Origin: Streptomyces smaragdinus
Lineage (GTDB): Bacteria > Actinomycetota > Actinomycetes > Streptomycetales > Streptomycetaceae
Length of the DNA stretch: 64,000 nucleotides
Assembly: GCF_009604385.1 (NCBI RefSeq)
Contig: NZ_WEGJ01000002.1
Coordinates: 372,001 to 436,000, forward strand
Direction: 5' to 3'
Shown here: positions 33,978 to 42,228 of the stretch, one piece after another
Layout of the letters: each line of letters starts with the position of its first letter
How positions within the stretch are numbered: position 1 is the first letter of the stretch
Program-made: the position numbers and the translations under genes
Notes under the pieces: model-generated
What the model saw: only the letters and a program-made list of their open reading frames with translations
Databases searched by the model: none
Told to the model about the DNA's origin: nothing

Positions 33978-34553
33978 TCACACCTCGTACTGGCCGTGCT
34001 CCAGGAACTCCCGGAGCTCTTCCGGCGTCCCGTCGTCGAGCAAGTCGTTGATCGCCGCGCGCAGTTCGGGGCTGAGGTCCGGGTCCGTGAGCATCCGGGA
34101 GATCGTGACCCGGTCGTCCTCCGCCTGGGCCAGACGGTAGCCCGTCTCCAGGAAGGCCCGCGCGGCCTCGGCCGTGCCCGCGTCAAGAGCCTCGCCGGCC
34201 TCCCGCTTGACCCCGCGTCCGCTGTCGGGGTCGGCCAGGATCCGGGCGATCGCGACCCGGTCGTCCTCGAACTGGGCGATCGGGTACTGGACGTCCAGGA
34301 AGTACCGCATGGCTTCGACCGTGCCCGCGTCGAGAGCCTCGCCGGCCGCCTCCTTGACCGCGCGACCACTGTCGGGGTCGGCCAGGATCACGGCGATTTC
34401 GAAGGCGAGTTCACCCACGTCGTCGGGGTCGCCGGCCGCGGTGGACGCGGCGGAAGTCGCCGGCGGGGCGGCGGCCGCGAGGGCGGGAGTGGCGAGGAGG
34501 AGCACGGGAGCGGTGACCAGGGCGGTGATCGCGGTTGCTCGGGACATACGCAT
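33978..34553 (-). CDS. secreted ALF-repeat protein
   Basis: The 191-residue precursor has a signal peptide (ITALVTAPVLLLATPALAAAA). Three imperfect repeats of roughly 35-45 residues follow, each around AxxILADPDSGRxVKxAAGEALDAGT, then FLxxGYxxAQxEDDRVxI. These are ALF-type short repeats of unknown function, found in Streptomyces secreted proteins; the DxD-rich loops could bind calcium. The last repeat is more diverged. It is transcribed leftward from a good promoter (34590-34618) with an inverted repeat over the -10. Confidence 0.8.
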   Translation of the reverse strand: MRMSRATAITALVTAPVLLLATPALAAAAPPATSAASTAAGDPDDVGELAFEIAVILADPDSGRAVKEAAGEALDAGTVEAMRYFLDVQYPIAQFEDDRVAIARILADPDSGRGVKREAGEALDAGTAEAARAFLETGYRLAQAEDDRVTISRMLTDPDLSPELRAAINDLLDDGTPEELREFLEHGQYEV

Positions 34554-34564
34554 GAAAACCCCAG

Positions 34565-34594
34565 GTGATTGACCGGTGTTGATGAGTCAATCAC
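34565..34594. promoter_or_regulatory. inverted repeat operator candidate at the ALF gene start
   Basis: GTGATTGAC (34565-34573) and GTCAATCAC (34586-34594) are perfect 9-bp arms 12 bases apart. They run from just upstream of the ALF start (34553) into its -10 hexamer. Confidence 0.6.
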
Positions 34595-34618
34595 ATCAGA
34601 GCGCGTGAACCGAGTCAA
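34590..34618 (-). promoter_or_regulatory. promoter of the ALF-repeat gene
   Basis: On the minus strand TTGACT (34618-34613), a 17-base spacer and TGTGAT (34595-34590) form a sigma-70-type promoter, with the start codon about 37 bases downstream. Confidence 0.6.
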
Positions 34619-34933
34619 CCTCGTCTATGGGTGAACGAGTTACCGTTCCGGAGTGGACGCTGCGGTTGAGTCGCTGACGTGCCGGATCGCTTACAGGGTC
34701 GGGGACCCGCAAGTTCGCCGGCGCCGCCCGGGGCGGACCGGCTCCCGGGTGGGTTCTACCGTCCGGCGTTCCTCGCTCCACGGGCATCGGTCTGTCTCTG
34801 GCAGCCCACCGGCGCGTTTCAGGAGCCGGCCCCGCCGGCATGGGCGAGCAAGGCGCGACGGGAACCCTCCTCTCCGACTATGAGAAAGGGCCTGGCAGGA
34901 TGCCTCGAACGAGCCGCACATCCCTGGAGCACC
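34619..34933. other. intergenic region, no supported gene
   Basis: Between the ALF promoter and the lipoprotein gene I see no ORF with a convincing ribosome site or family match. The rightward promoter of the lipoprotein should lie in its right half, but I could not place it. Confidence 0.5.
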
Positions 34934-35416
34934 ATGCGCATCCGTACCACCGTTGTCGGCGTTGCCCTGCTCGCCGCCCTCACCGCCTGCGGGGCCGGCG
35001 GCGACGACGAAGCCACGGCCACGCCGTCGGCCACAGCCGCCGAATCCACACCCAGCGCTGCGGCCCTGCCCTCGTCCAAGGAGGCGCAGGACATCGCCGA
35101 CACCCTGACAGCTGCGGGACTCAAGGTCTCCGAGCCGAAGGTGAGGAACAAGGAGAGCGTCCTCACCGACGCCTCCATCTTCACCGTCACCGTGACCGAC
35201 CAGGACACCCCTGCTTCCGGCGAGACGCTCATCAACATCTTCCCCGACTCCGAAGCCCTGGACGACTGGATCGACCTCACGAAGTCGTTGGGCGGCATAT
35301 CTGTCACGGGCGACGACTGGGCGATCAGCCTCCCCACCGCGGGCAAGGCGCGCGACGACAGCAAGCGCCTCGCTCCGCGGATCGCCGAAGCGCTGAACGG
35401 CACTGTGCAGCAGTAG
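34934..35416 (+). CDS. small lipoprotein of unknown function
   Basis: The 160-residue precursor has a lipobox LTAC (Cys19) after VVGVALLAALTAC-type leader text, followed by a Thr/Ala/Ser-rich linker. The mature domain, about residues 45-158, reads KEAQDIADTLTAAGLKVSEPKV, then ASIFTVTVTDQD, and ends APRIAEALNGTVQQ. It is small, acidic and not assigned to a family. A GGAGCACC site precedes the ATG. It ends before a hairpin terminator at 35436. Confidence 0.8.
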   Translation: MRIRTTVVGVALLAALTACGAGGDDEATATPSATAAESTPSAAALPSSKEAQDIADTLTAAGLKVSEPKVRNKESVLTDASIFTVTVTDQDTPASGETLINIFPDSEALDDWIDLTKSLGGISVTGDDWAISLPTAGKARDDSKRLAPRIAEALNGTVQQ

Positions 35417-35435
35417 TCCCCCGTGCTACCCCGCA

Positions 35436-35460
35436 GCCCCGAACTCACTCGAGTCGGGGC
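35436..35460 (+). terminator. hairpin terminator after the lipoprotein gene
   Basis: GCCCCGA/TCGGGGC arms with inner CTC/GAG pairing around an ACTC loop begin 20 bases after the stop. Confidence 0.7.
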
Positions 35461-35593
35461 CTTCGCCGCGTGCTGGTGCTGTGCCGACCTGCGGATTCAA
35501 ACTCCGATGGAAATTTCTCGCAGGACGATGACCGACGGGACAGAATCGGCGGCAGGCCGATCTTTTCCGTAGACCAGTGGGGAGGCCATCGAA

Positions 35594-36082
35594 ATGCGAG
35601 GAGACTTCGGGTATCGGAGCCCGGCTGACCGTCGCACGCGGAAAGGGAAGCGCTTCGTGCGACGCTCTCTTGCCGTAGCCGGGGTTGTCGCGGCAATCCT
35701 CGGGACGTTCTCGATTGCCGGATCACAGGCATTGGCCGCCACCCCGACCTGCAACGGTGTCGGCGACGCGTGGACCGGCGCCGTAGGCCCGATCAAGATC
35801 CCTTCATACAATTCGGGCGGCACGCAGAACCTGAGCTGCAACATGGTGAAGGGCAACGTCAGCAGTGCCGTCCGGAACCTCCAGACCGAACTGAACAAGT
35901 GTTTCGGCGCCCAGCTTGCAGTTGACGGAAACTTCGGCACCAATACATACAACGCACTGAAGAGGGCTCAATCCGCGGCCGGAACCACGGCAGACGGGGT
36001 CTACGGACCAAATACGCGGCACGCGTTCGCGATTACGCGAGGCTGGTGGTCCGGCTCCTCGTGCCTGTGGGTGGACGCGTAG
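35594..36082 (+). CDS. secreted peptidoglycan-binding-domain protein
   Basis: The 162-residue precursor has a signal region (RRSLAVAGVVAAILGTFS, AxA at about residue 48). A PG_binding_1 domain follows, with SSAVRNLQTELNKCF, VDGNFGTNTYNALKRAQS and TADGVYGPNTRHAF. The four Cys could form disulfides. Codons are less GC-biased than in the neighbours (for example AATACATACAACGC), which suggests more recent acquisition. GGGGAGGCC precedes ATG 35594; the internal GTG at FVRRSL is an alternative start. It is similar in type to the protein at 10900 but not a copy of it. Confidence 0.85.
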   Translation: MRGDFGYRSPADRRTRKGKRFVRRSLAVAGVVAAILGTFSIAGSQALAATPTCNGVGDAWTGAVGPIKIPSYNSGGTQNLSCNMVKGNVSSAVRNLQTELNKCFGAQLAVDGNFGTNTYNALKRAQSAAGTTADGVYGPNTRHAFAITRGWWSGSSCLWVDA

Positions 36083-36171
36083 ACCATCAGCCCTGTCGCG
36101 GATCGCCGCCGGAGGCGGACTCGCCCGATGTGGAGGGGTGCCGGCAGGCAGGTCGCGACACGTCGGATGTG

Positions 36172-36714
36172 TCAGGCGAAGGAGAAGTGCGCGGCGGCTT
36201 CGGCGGGTGTGGTCGCTTGGCGGCGTCCGGGGAAGTCGTGGACGGTGGCTGCGCCCTCGGAGCGGAGTTGGTCGGTACCGGCGTCCCGGGTCATGACGGC
36301 GGCGTAGGCGCGGACGTCGGCGGCGGTGAGGTCGGTGCGGCCTCGCTCGGTGCACTGGTGGAGGAGGTCGGTGACGTCCGGGTCGAATCGCAGCATGGTC
36401 ACCGGGGCGTCGAAGCGCGTGGCGATGGCGACGAGTCGTGTGCGGGCCTGCGGCGTGACGTTCGTTGACTCGGCGACCGCTGTTTGTCCGGCGGCGAGCC
36501 GGGTGATGATCCTGCGGTCGCGTTCCTCGAAGATCCGTGCGTCCGCGGCGTCGGATTCCGCTTCCGCGGGTGTGGTGCCGAAAAGGTCGGCGCGGATCTC
36601 GTCGCTGGACACCACGGCTTCCGCGTCGATCTGCCGGCGCGCGATCAGTGCCCGAACGAAGCTGGTCTTGCCCGAGGCTGGCGGGCCGACGAGGACGACG
36701 AGTCCTGCCGGCAC
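36172..36714 (-). CDS. P-loop kinase (AAA/polynucleotide-kinase-like)
   Basis: The 180-residue frame encodes LVVLVGPPASGKTSFVRAL (Walker A), VVSSDEIRADLFG, FEERDRRIITRLAAGQTAV then AESTNVTPQARTRLVAIA, typical of zeta-toxin/PNK-like kinases. A GTG at 36714 (VPAGLVVLVG) matches the usual start of this family. The same frame continues upstream without a stop through an unrelated, truncated protein (36736-36912), so a fused longer product is possible if translation begins farther upstream. Substrate unknown. Confidence 0.65.
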   Translation of the reverse strand: MPAGLVVLVGPPASGKTSFVRALIARRQIDAEAVVSSDEIRADLFGTTPAEAESDAADARIFEERDRRIITRLAAGQTAVAESTNVTPQARTRLVAIATRFDAPVTMLRFDPDVTDLLHQCTERGRTDLTAADVRAYAAVMTRDAGTDQLRSEGAATVHDFPGRRQATTPAEAAAHFSFA

Positions 36715-36735
36715 CCGGATGGCCGGCGCGAGAGC

Positions 36736-36912
36736 GCCGAGGTAGAGGTCGCCAGCGCAGTCGAGGGCTTTCTCCGGGGAGCCGACCGGCAGTCCGCTGG
36801 GCAGGATGTTCTCCCGGTAGCTGTCGTCGCCGGCCAGATAGAGGGCGAAGCCCCAGGTGTGCGGCACGCCGGTGAAGCGCAGTCGGCACAGCGGCAGACC
36901 TCCCGCCGGGCA
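36736..36912 (-). pseudogene. fragment of a conserved Streptomyces hypothetical protein, in frame with the kinase
   Basis: About 59 codons read CPAGGLPLCRLRFTGVPHTWG, then ALYLAGDDSYRENILPSG and PEKALDCAGDLYLG, a pattern I associate with small hypothetical proteins next to transposases in Streptomyces. It is joined in frame to the kinase and lies beside an IS630-type scar. It appears to be the product of insertion and deletion. Confidence 0.4.
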
Positions 36913-36943
36913 ACTCGGCCGCCACGTAGGCGAATCCTGCGCG

Positions 36944-37072
36944 AAAGCGGACCCTGAGGACATCCACGTCGTGCTCGACAACGGCTTCTCCCGCACCGCC
37001 GAGCACACCAAGACGCGGCCGGCCGCGCACCCGCGCCGGCACGTCCGCTGGACCCCGCTCAAGGCCACCTGA
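36944..37072 (+). mobile_element. remnant of an IS630-like transposase
   Basis: In the rightward frame ending at 37072, DPEDIHVVLDNGFSRTAEH followed by HPRRHVRWTPLKAT resembles the second DDE-strand block of IS630-family transposases (HVVLDNxSAHK...HPRxHxHFTPT). About 40 codons are left. The catalytic Asp of VVLDN is retained, but the rest of the enzyme and both ends of the element are gone. It is a scar, not a mobile element. Confidence 0.5.
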
Positions 37073-37119
37073 TCAACACCCCTCCACCAACGTCCGCGGA
37101 ACAGCACTAGGGTCGGCTC

Positions 37120-37443
37120 ATGATTTGTCGTCTGTGGCGTGGCTGGACCACGAGGGAAAATGCCGACGCGTACGAGCGCGTGGTCCGGGGGGAGGTCATT
37201 CCCGGAATCGAGGCCCGGCGCATCCCGGGGTTCCAGTCGATCGACTTGATCCGGCGTGATCGGGAGGACGACGTCGAGTTCGTGACCCTGATGTGGTTCG
37301 ACGCCCTGGCCTCAGTGCGGGCCTTCATGGGCGAGGACTACGAACTGGCGCACGTACCGGCGGCTGCCCGGGCCGTGCTCTCCGGCTTCGACGAGCGATC
37401 GGCTCACTTCGAGGTGCTGGACCGCCGCCGGCAACCTGACTGA
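37120..37443 (+). CDS. antibiotic-biosynthesis-monooxygenase-like (ABM fold) protein
   Basis: The 107-residue protein has the dimeric ferredoxin-like ABM pattern: ICRLWRGWTTRENADAYERVV at the start, IPGFQSIDLIRRD, and VEFVTLMWFDALASVRAFMG near residue 65. TAGGGT (37108-37113) with six bases to the ATG implies a leaderless message. It is monocistronic. The function is likely a small-molecule oxygenase or heme/quinone-related protein, but no partner is seen. Confidence 0.75.
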   Translation: MICRLWRGWTTRENADAYERVVRGEVIPGIEARRIPGFQSIDLIRRDREDDVEFVTLMWFDALASVRAFMGEDYELAHVPAAARAVLSGFDERSAHFEVLDRRRQPD

Positions 37444-37568
37444 GGTCGCGGGCGGGCGGAGCACTCGCCGGGGGAGCGATCCCGACCCGTGGACGCCGGG
37501 GCGCTCCTCCGGTCGATCAACCAGCTTGCCATGATCGAACGCGTACGGGAGTTCCCCGGCCACGCTCG

Positions 37569-38600
37569 CTACCTGACCTTGATGATCACCTTTCCGAACG
37601 GGCCGGCCGATTCGTAGTACCGGTACGCCGCCATAGCTTCCTCGAACGGGAACACCCGGTCGACGACCGGCCTGAGCCGATGCGCGGTGATGGCGTCGTT
37701 CATCGAGAGGAACTGGGCACGACTGCCCACGGCCAGCGCACGGACCGTAGCGGCGACCCCGAAGAGCAGACGGGAGTCGACGGTCGGCCAAGCACCTGAT
37801 ACGGACCCCACAAAGGCGACATGCCCGTCGACGGCGACGGACTTCAGCGACTCCTCCAGCGCCCCGGCGGTGTCGACGACGCGATCGACTCCCCGCCCGG
37901 CCGTGAGCTCACGGGCGGCGGTGTGCCAGTCCGGGATGTCCCGGTAGTTGATGACGTCGTCGGCTCCCAGATCGCGAAGGCGCTGTTCCTTGCTCGCGCG
38001 GCCGGTCGTGGCGATCACGTTCGCGCCCAGGAGCTTGGCGAACTGCACCGCGAACAGCGACACGCCGCCGGAGCCGGTGACCAGCACGGTCTGTCCACGC
38101 CGGATTCCGCGACCGTCGCCGGTCAGCGCGTTCCACGCCGTGACGGCGGCGCAGGGCAGCGTCGCCGCCTCGGCGTAGGAGAGATGACCGGGGACGGGCA
38201 CGAGGGCGTCCTCGGGGAGGACGGCCAGCTCGGTCAGCATTCCGTCGAGCGAGCCACCCAGCTGTGGCAGGTACGCCGGTTCCAGCGGGCCGTCCAGCCA
38301 CCGCGGGAACAGCGTGGCGGTGACGCGGTCGCCCGGGCGCACCCGCCGGACGCCCGGTCCGACGGCGACGACCTCGCCGGCGCCGTCCGAGACCGGTATG
38401 ACGTCCGGCTTGACGGGCAGCACGTACTGTCCCCGCAGCACGAGAAGTTCGCGGAAGCCGAGCGAGGCGGCGTGGACCGCGACCACGACCTCCCCCTCCT
38501 TGGGCGAGCGTGGTTCGTGCGTACGCAGCGACAGGCCGTCGATCCCGCCGCCGCTGCCGACGTGGTAGCTGCGTACCGTCGAAGGGAGCATCCCGGTCAC
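37569..38600 (-). CDS. MDR-family NAD(P)-dependent quinone oxidoreductase/alcohol dehydrogenase
   Basis: The 343-residue protein is a medium-chain dehydrogenase with the quinone-reductase layout: VVVAVHAASLGFRELLVLRG, DGAGEVVAVGPGV and PGDRVTATLFPRW, then the Rossmann TVLVTGSGGVSLFAVQFAKLLGA split around Val/Ser. There is no clear set of structural or catalytic zinc ligands, which favours a zinc-independent quinone reductase type. Its ATG overlaps the stop of the NTF2-like gene by ATGA (38597-38600), so the two are translationally coupled. It runs divergently from an XRE regulator. Confidence 0.88.
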   Translation of the reverse strand: MTGMLPSTVRSYHVGSGGGIDGLSLRTHEPRSPKEGEVVVAVHAASLGFRELLVLRGQYVLPVKPDVIPVSDGAGEVVAVGPGVRRVRPGDRVTATLFPRWLDGPLEPAYLPQLGGSLDGMLTELAVLPEDALVPVPGHLSYAEAATLPCAAVTAWNALTGDGRGIRRGQTVLVTGSGGVSLFAVQFAKLLGANVIATTGRASKEQRLRDLGADDVINYRDIPDWHTAARELTAGRGVDRVVDTAGALEESLKSVAVDGHVAFVGSVSGAWPTVDSRLLFGVAATVRALAVGSRAQFLSMNDAITAHRLRPVVDRVFPFEEAMAAYRYYESAGPFGKVIIKVR

Positions 38601-39019
38601 CCCTCGATGAACTGGTAGTCGCCGACGATGCGGCCGTCGGGGCCGAGCACGAGGATCTCCAGCCCGACGGCGGCGACCTCACCACCGTCCCGGTGTGTCA
38701 TCTCCCAGCCGAACTTGACGATGTCGTGGAGCCTGTCCGCGTTGCCGCGCGACCGGAAGGCGAACGTACCCGGCGCGACGAACTCCTCGTAGGCGCGCGT
38801 CACCCGGAACTCCAGTGCGCGGTGCCCGCGTGCCTCCAGGACGAGACGGTCGAATCCCAGCCCTTCGGCGGACTGCAGGATCTCCTGGGGAGGCTGCAGC
38901 ACATGGACCGCATCGTCGGACCACAGCTCGCGAATCGTGGTGCGGCGGCGCTCCGCGTCGGGTTCGTTCCACAGGGCGACGTAGCGGTCGGTGAGGTCGT
39001 GGATGTCAGTGTCAGGCAT
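38597..39019 (-). CDS. NTF2-like (SnoaL-type) protein
   Basis: The 140-residue protein has an NTF2-like fold: HDLTDRYVALWNEPDAERR at the N terminus, ELWSDDAVHVLQPP, VTRAYEEFV and FGWEMTHRDGGEVAAVGLEI at the end. Such proteins bind or process small organic molecules or act as modules of larger complexes. It is the first gene of a two-gene operon with the MDR dehydrogenase. The next divergent gene is an XRE regulator, likely the control element of this pair. Confidence 0.82.
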   Translation of the reverse strand: MPDTDIHDLTDRYVALWNEPDAERRRTTIRELWSDDAVHVLQPPQEILQSAEGLGFDRLVLEARGHRALEFRVTRAYEEFVAPGTFAFRSRGNADRLHDIVKFGWEMTHRDGGEVAAVGLEILVLGPDGRIVGDYQFIEG

Positions 39020-39136
39020 GGTTGTCCCCCCGGTCGAGAGTGGTCGGTGTGGTTACGACCGTGCGTCCACCGGCCGTCGCGCGGCAATTCCTCGTAGGGA
39101 ATCGCGGATCAGCGGCCGAGCGGTTACACAGGAGGG

Positions 39137-39940
39137 GTGATCACCGAATCGACCGGAGGCGGGCTCGCCGGAGCCCTGCGGGTGTGGCGTACCCGGCGGC
39201 GCGTCAGCCAGCTGGAGCTGGCCGTGCGTGCCGGGACCACTCAGCGCCACGTCAGCTTCATCGAGAGCGGCCGGTCGATCCCCGGCCGATCAATGATCAT
39301 CCGGCTGGCGGAATCCCTGGAGGTGCCGATCCGCGAGCGCAACGAACTGCTCCTCGCGGCCGGATTCGCACCGGTCTACCCGCAGACCCGACTGGACGAC
39401 CCGCAACTGGAGCCGATCCGCACCGCCCTCGAGCGGATCCTGCACGGCCACCTGCCGTACCCGGCGGTGGTCGTCGACCGCCACGGTGACCTCGTCTCCG
39501 CCAACGCCGCCTTCCACGCCCTCACCGCCGGCGTCGCCCCGCATCTGCTCGCACCGCCGGTGAGCGTTCCCCGGATGCTGCTGCATCCGCGGGGCCTCGC
39601 GCCACGCATCCTCAACCTCGACGAGTGGGCGTGGCACCTCATCGACAGCATCGAGGCCGAGTGCGCACGCAATCCGGACGACCGGCTCCAAGACCTGGCC
39701 TCCGAACTCACGGACCTGGCACCACCGCGTCCGCGCGGGTCACCGCACCACCTCGGCTTCGCCGTACCGCTGCGCCTGCGGACACCGGATCCGGCCGACG
39801 GCAGGGAGCTGACGCTGATCACCACGCTCACCCACTTCGGCACCGCCACCGACGTGACCATCGCCGAACTGCGGCTGGAGGCGTTCTTGCCGGCCGACCG
39901 GGCGACCGGCACCGTGCTCGCCGAACTCCTCGAGCGATAA
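39137..39940 (+). CDS. XRE-family regulator with MmyB-like ligand domain
   Basis: The 267-residue regulator has an N-terminal helix-turn-helix (ALRVWRTRRRVSQLELAVRA then HVSFIESGRSIPGRSMIIRL, residues 11-60) and a C-terminal MmyB-type ligand-binding domain. That domain contains YPAVVVDRHGDLVSANAAF, RILNLDEWAWHLID and FAVPLRLRTP. Members bind fatty acids or similar and usually control a divergent oxidoreductase, here the MDR/NTF2 pair. The start is GTG 39137. TACACA plus six bases precede it, and GGAGGG is too close for normal ribosome use, so it may be leaderless. Confidence 0.9.
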   Translation: MITESTGGGLAGALRVWRTRRRVSQLELAVRAGTTQRHVSFIESGRSIPGRSMIIRLAESLEVPIRERNELLLAAGFAPVYPQTRLDDPQLEPIRTALERILHGHLPYPAVVVDRHGDLVSANAAFHALTAGVAPHLLAPPVSVPRMLLHPRGLAPRILNLDEWAWHLIDSIEAECARNPDDRLQDLASELTDLAPPRPRGSPHHLGFAVPLRLRTPDPADGRELTLITTLTHFGTATDVTIAELRLEAFLPADRATGTVLAELLER

Positions 39941-40032
39941 CCGCGTGCACACGCGGATCCCGGAACGCGATCATGGTCCGGGCAGCGCGACACCGCTGAC
40001 TCGATCCCGTACGCAGCTCACGGAAGCGGCCC

Positions 40033-40869
40033 ATGTTCGAAGAACTCTCGGCGCTCAACGCCCGTCCCGCCCTCTACGCGAAGGTGACGACCCCGGACCT
40101 GTGGACGGATCCCCATATCTCCGAACGCATGCTCGCCGCTCACCTCGACCCCGACGTGGATCTCTCCTCCTACCGGGCGGAATACCTGGAGCGGGTCGTG
40201 ACCTGGATCATCGACTGCTTCGACGTCCGTGCGGGGCGGCGTGTCGCCGACTTCGGATGCGGACCCGGTCTCTACACCACGCGTCTCGCCCGTACGGGCG
40301 CGTCCGTGACCGGACTGGACATCTCCTCCCGCTCGCTCGACCATGCCATGTCACTGGCCCGCGCCGAGGATCTGTCCGTCCGGTATCTGCGCCGGGACTA
40401 CCTCTCCTACCGGGACACCACCCGCTACGACCTGATCATCATGGTCATGCGCGACTACTGCGCACTCACCCCGCACGATCGGCACGCAGTCCTGCGCACG
40501 GTCCGCGAGCACCTCGACCCCGGCGGCGCATTCGTCTTCGACGTCGACGCGGCGTCCGCGTTCGCCCGCGTGCGGGAGGAGGCGAGCTACGCGCCGGCGC
40601 TCATGGACGGCTTCTGGTCCGACCAGCCGTACTTCGGGTTCCACAACACCTACCGGTACGAGGAGGAGTACGTGTCGCTGGACAAGTACGAGATCTTCGA
40701 AGCCGGTCGGACGAGAGTCTTCTGCAACTGGGTGCGCTACTTCGCCCCGGAGGACCTGGCCACCGAGCTGAACGAGGCCGGCTTCGGCGACGTCGATGTT
40801 CTCGGTGACCTGACCGGATCGCCCTACGACAGCGCGGCACCGCAGTTCGGCGTCATCGCGAAGGTCTGA
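40033..40869 (+). CDS. class I SAM-dependent methyltransferase
   Basis: The 278-residue enzyme has SAM motif I RRVADFGCGPGLYTTRLA (residues about 67-84), motif II VTGLDISSRSLDHA and post-motif VREHLDPGGAFVFDVD. The N-terminal 55 residues are helical, and the C-terminal half contains FHNTYRYEEEYVSLDKYEIF, a beta-rich cap. It belongs to the broad ubiE/cypemycin-type small-molecule family; the substrate is unknown. It follows the XRE gene by 92 bases on the same strand but is probably separate from it. The GNAT gene follows after 52 bases. Confidence 0.85.
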   Translation: MFEELSALNARPALYAKVTTPDLWTDPHISERMLAAHLDPDVDLSSYRAEYLERVVTWIIDCFDVRAGRRVADFGCGPGLYTTRLARTGASVTGLDISSRSLDHAMSLARAEDLSVRYLRRDYLSYRDTTRYDLIIMVMRDYCALTPHDRHAVLRTVREHLDPGGAFVFDVDAASAFARVREEASYAPALMDGFWSDQPYFGFHNTYRYEEEYVSLDKYEIFEAGRTRVFCNWVRYFAPEDLATELNEAGFGDVDVLGDLTGSPYDSAAPQFGVIAKV

Positions 40870-40921
40870 GGTGTGCGGATATCGAGGTGAAAACACCGCC
40901 CCTGTTGCCTAGTCTCGGCCC

Positions 40922-41896
40922 ATGCCTTCTGACCTCACGGGTCTCACCCGTCGCCCGATCGCCGCGACGGACGCGGCCACCCTGGCCGATCTGCTCAACG
41001 CGATCGAGGTCGTGGACGTGTTCGGCGAGTACTACTCGGTGGAGGACGCCGCCGACCAGATCAACGCCCCCCTCCTCGACCTCGAGCGCGGCACCGTCGG
41101 CGTCTTCGACGGCGACGTCATGGTCGGTTACTCCTCCGCGGCGCACAAGCCGCTCGCCGAGGGCACGCACCGGGTGGCCCTGAGTGGCGGCGTACACCCC
41201 GACTACCGGCGCCGGGGCCTGGGCTCCGAACTGCTGGCCACCGGGATCGCGAGCGCGAGGACACTGCACGCGATCCACCACCCGGCTCTGACACTCGCCG
41301 TCGACGTCCAGAACAACGCACGCAACGACGGCGCGCTCGCCTGCTACCGAGCGGCGGGAATGACACCCCTGCGCTGGTACTCCCACATGCGTCACCCCCT
41401 CGGAGCCGCCACCGTCGACATACCGACTCCCGAGGGCTTCGTCCTCGACACCTACACTGCCGACACCGACCCCGAGTTCTTCGCGGTCAGCAACGAGGCA
41501 TACCTCGAACGCCGCGGCGGCGTCCCCATGCCCCTGGAACAGTGGCGCGGACTGCTCGGCTGGCAGGCCTTCCGCCCCGACCTCAGCTTCCTGATGCGCG
41601 AGGCGCACGGCGGTGAGCCCGTCGGCGTACTGCTCACCTTCTCCTGGGACGCGGACACCAAAGCCACCGGCATCCGAGACGCCCACTTCCTGCGCATCGG
41701 AACCCGCCCCGCGTGCCGCCGGCGAGGCGTGGCCGGCGCCCTCATCGGCCACGCCGTGAGCCATGCGCGGGACCAGGGATACGACCGGGCGAGCCTCGAG
41801 GTGGCGGCGGACAGCCGGGCCGGCGCGAACGGCCTGTACGAGCGGGCCGGATTCACCGTGGCCCGCACGGAGGTGAGCTACACGCTCAACGTGTGA
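40922..41896 (+). CDS. tandem GNAT N-acetyltransferase
   Basis: The 324-residue protein has two GNAT units, as in mycothiol synthase-like enzymes. The first contains HPDYRRRGLGSELLATGIAS (acetyl-CoA motif A, near residues 91-110). The second contains RPACRRRGVAGALIGHAVSH and ends VAADSRAGANGLYERAGF. Motif A is intact in both units, RRRGLG and RRRGVA. The acceptor is unknown. TAGTCT (40910-40915) plus six bases lead into the ATG, so the transcript is leaderless. Confidence 0.9.
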   Translation: MPSDLTGLTRRPIAATDAATLADLLNAIEVVDVFGEYYSVEDAADQINAPLLDLERGTVGVFDGDVMVGYSSAAHKPLAEGTHRVALSGGVHPDYRRRGLGSELLATGIASARTLHAIHHPALTLAVDVQNNARNDGALACYRAAGMTPLRWYSHMRHPLGAATVDIPTPEGFVLDTYTADTDPEFFAVSNEAYLERRGGVPMPLEQWRGLLGWQAFRPDLSFLMREAHGGEPVGVLLTFSWDADTKATGIRDAHFLRIGTRPACRRRGVAGALIGHAVSHARDQGYDRASLEVAADSRAGANGLYERAGFTVARTEVSYTLNV

Positions 41897-42228
41897 ATGG
41901 GGTCACCCCGGTTCGAGCGGTGCAGGCGGCACGCCCGTGTCCTCCCGTGCGTCAGCCGTTCGCGTTGGACCTCACGTGGACCCACGGGCTGCAGTCGTCG
42001 GGCCTGCCCCGCCCTCCTCGCAGAGCTGGAACCGGTCGACGTCCGCGGGGAAGGTTTTCGCGGCACCGTTGTTGCCGGCACCTCTTGGCGTGGCTGTTCT
42101 GGACCTGGGCGGTGTTCCCGCCCCAGTGGTATTCGCAGTCCCAGACCCTGTCGGCAAGACGGGATCGGCCGGAGCGTCAGCCCGTCGGAGGGCCGCACTC
42201 CCGAACGATGCCGCCCACATCCTCGAAG
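41897..42228. other. intergenic region, no supported gene
   Basis: Between the convergent GNAT and solute-binding-protein genes I find no ORF with a family match or credible ribosome site. No strong hairpin was found either. Confidence 0.5.

Noticed and set aside
33978..37072. Prophage or integrative element
   Set aside because: There is no integrase, excisionase or attachment-site duplication; only an IS630-like scar.
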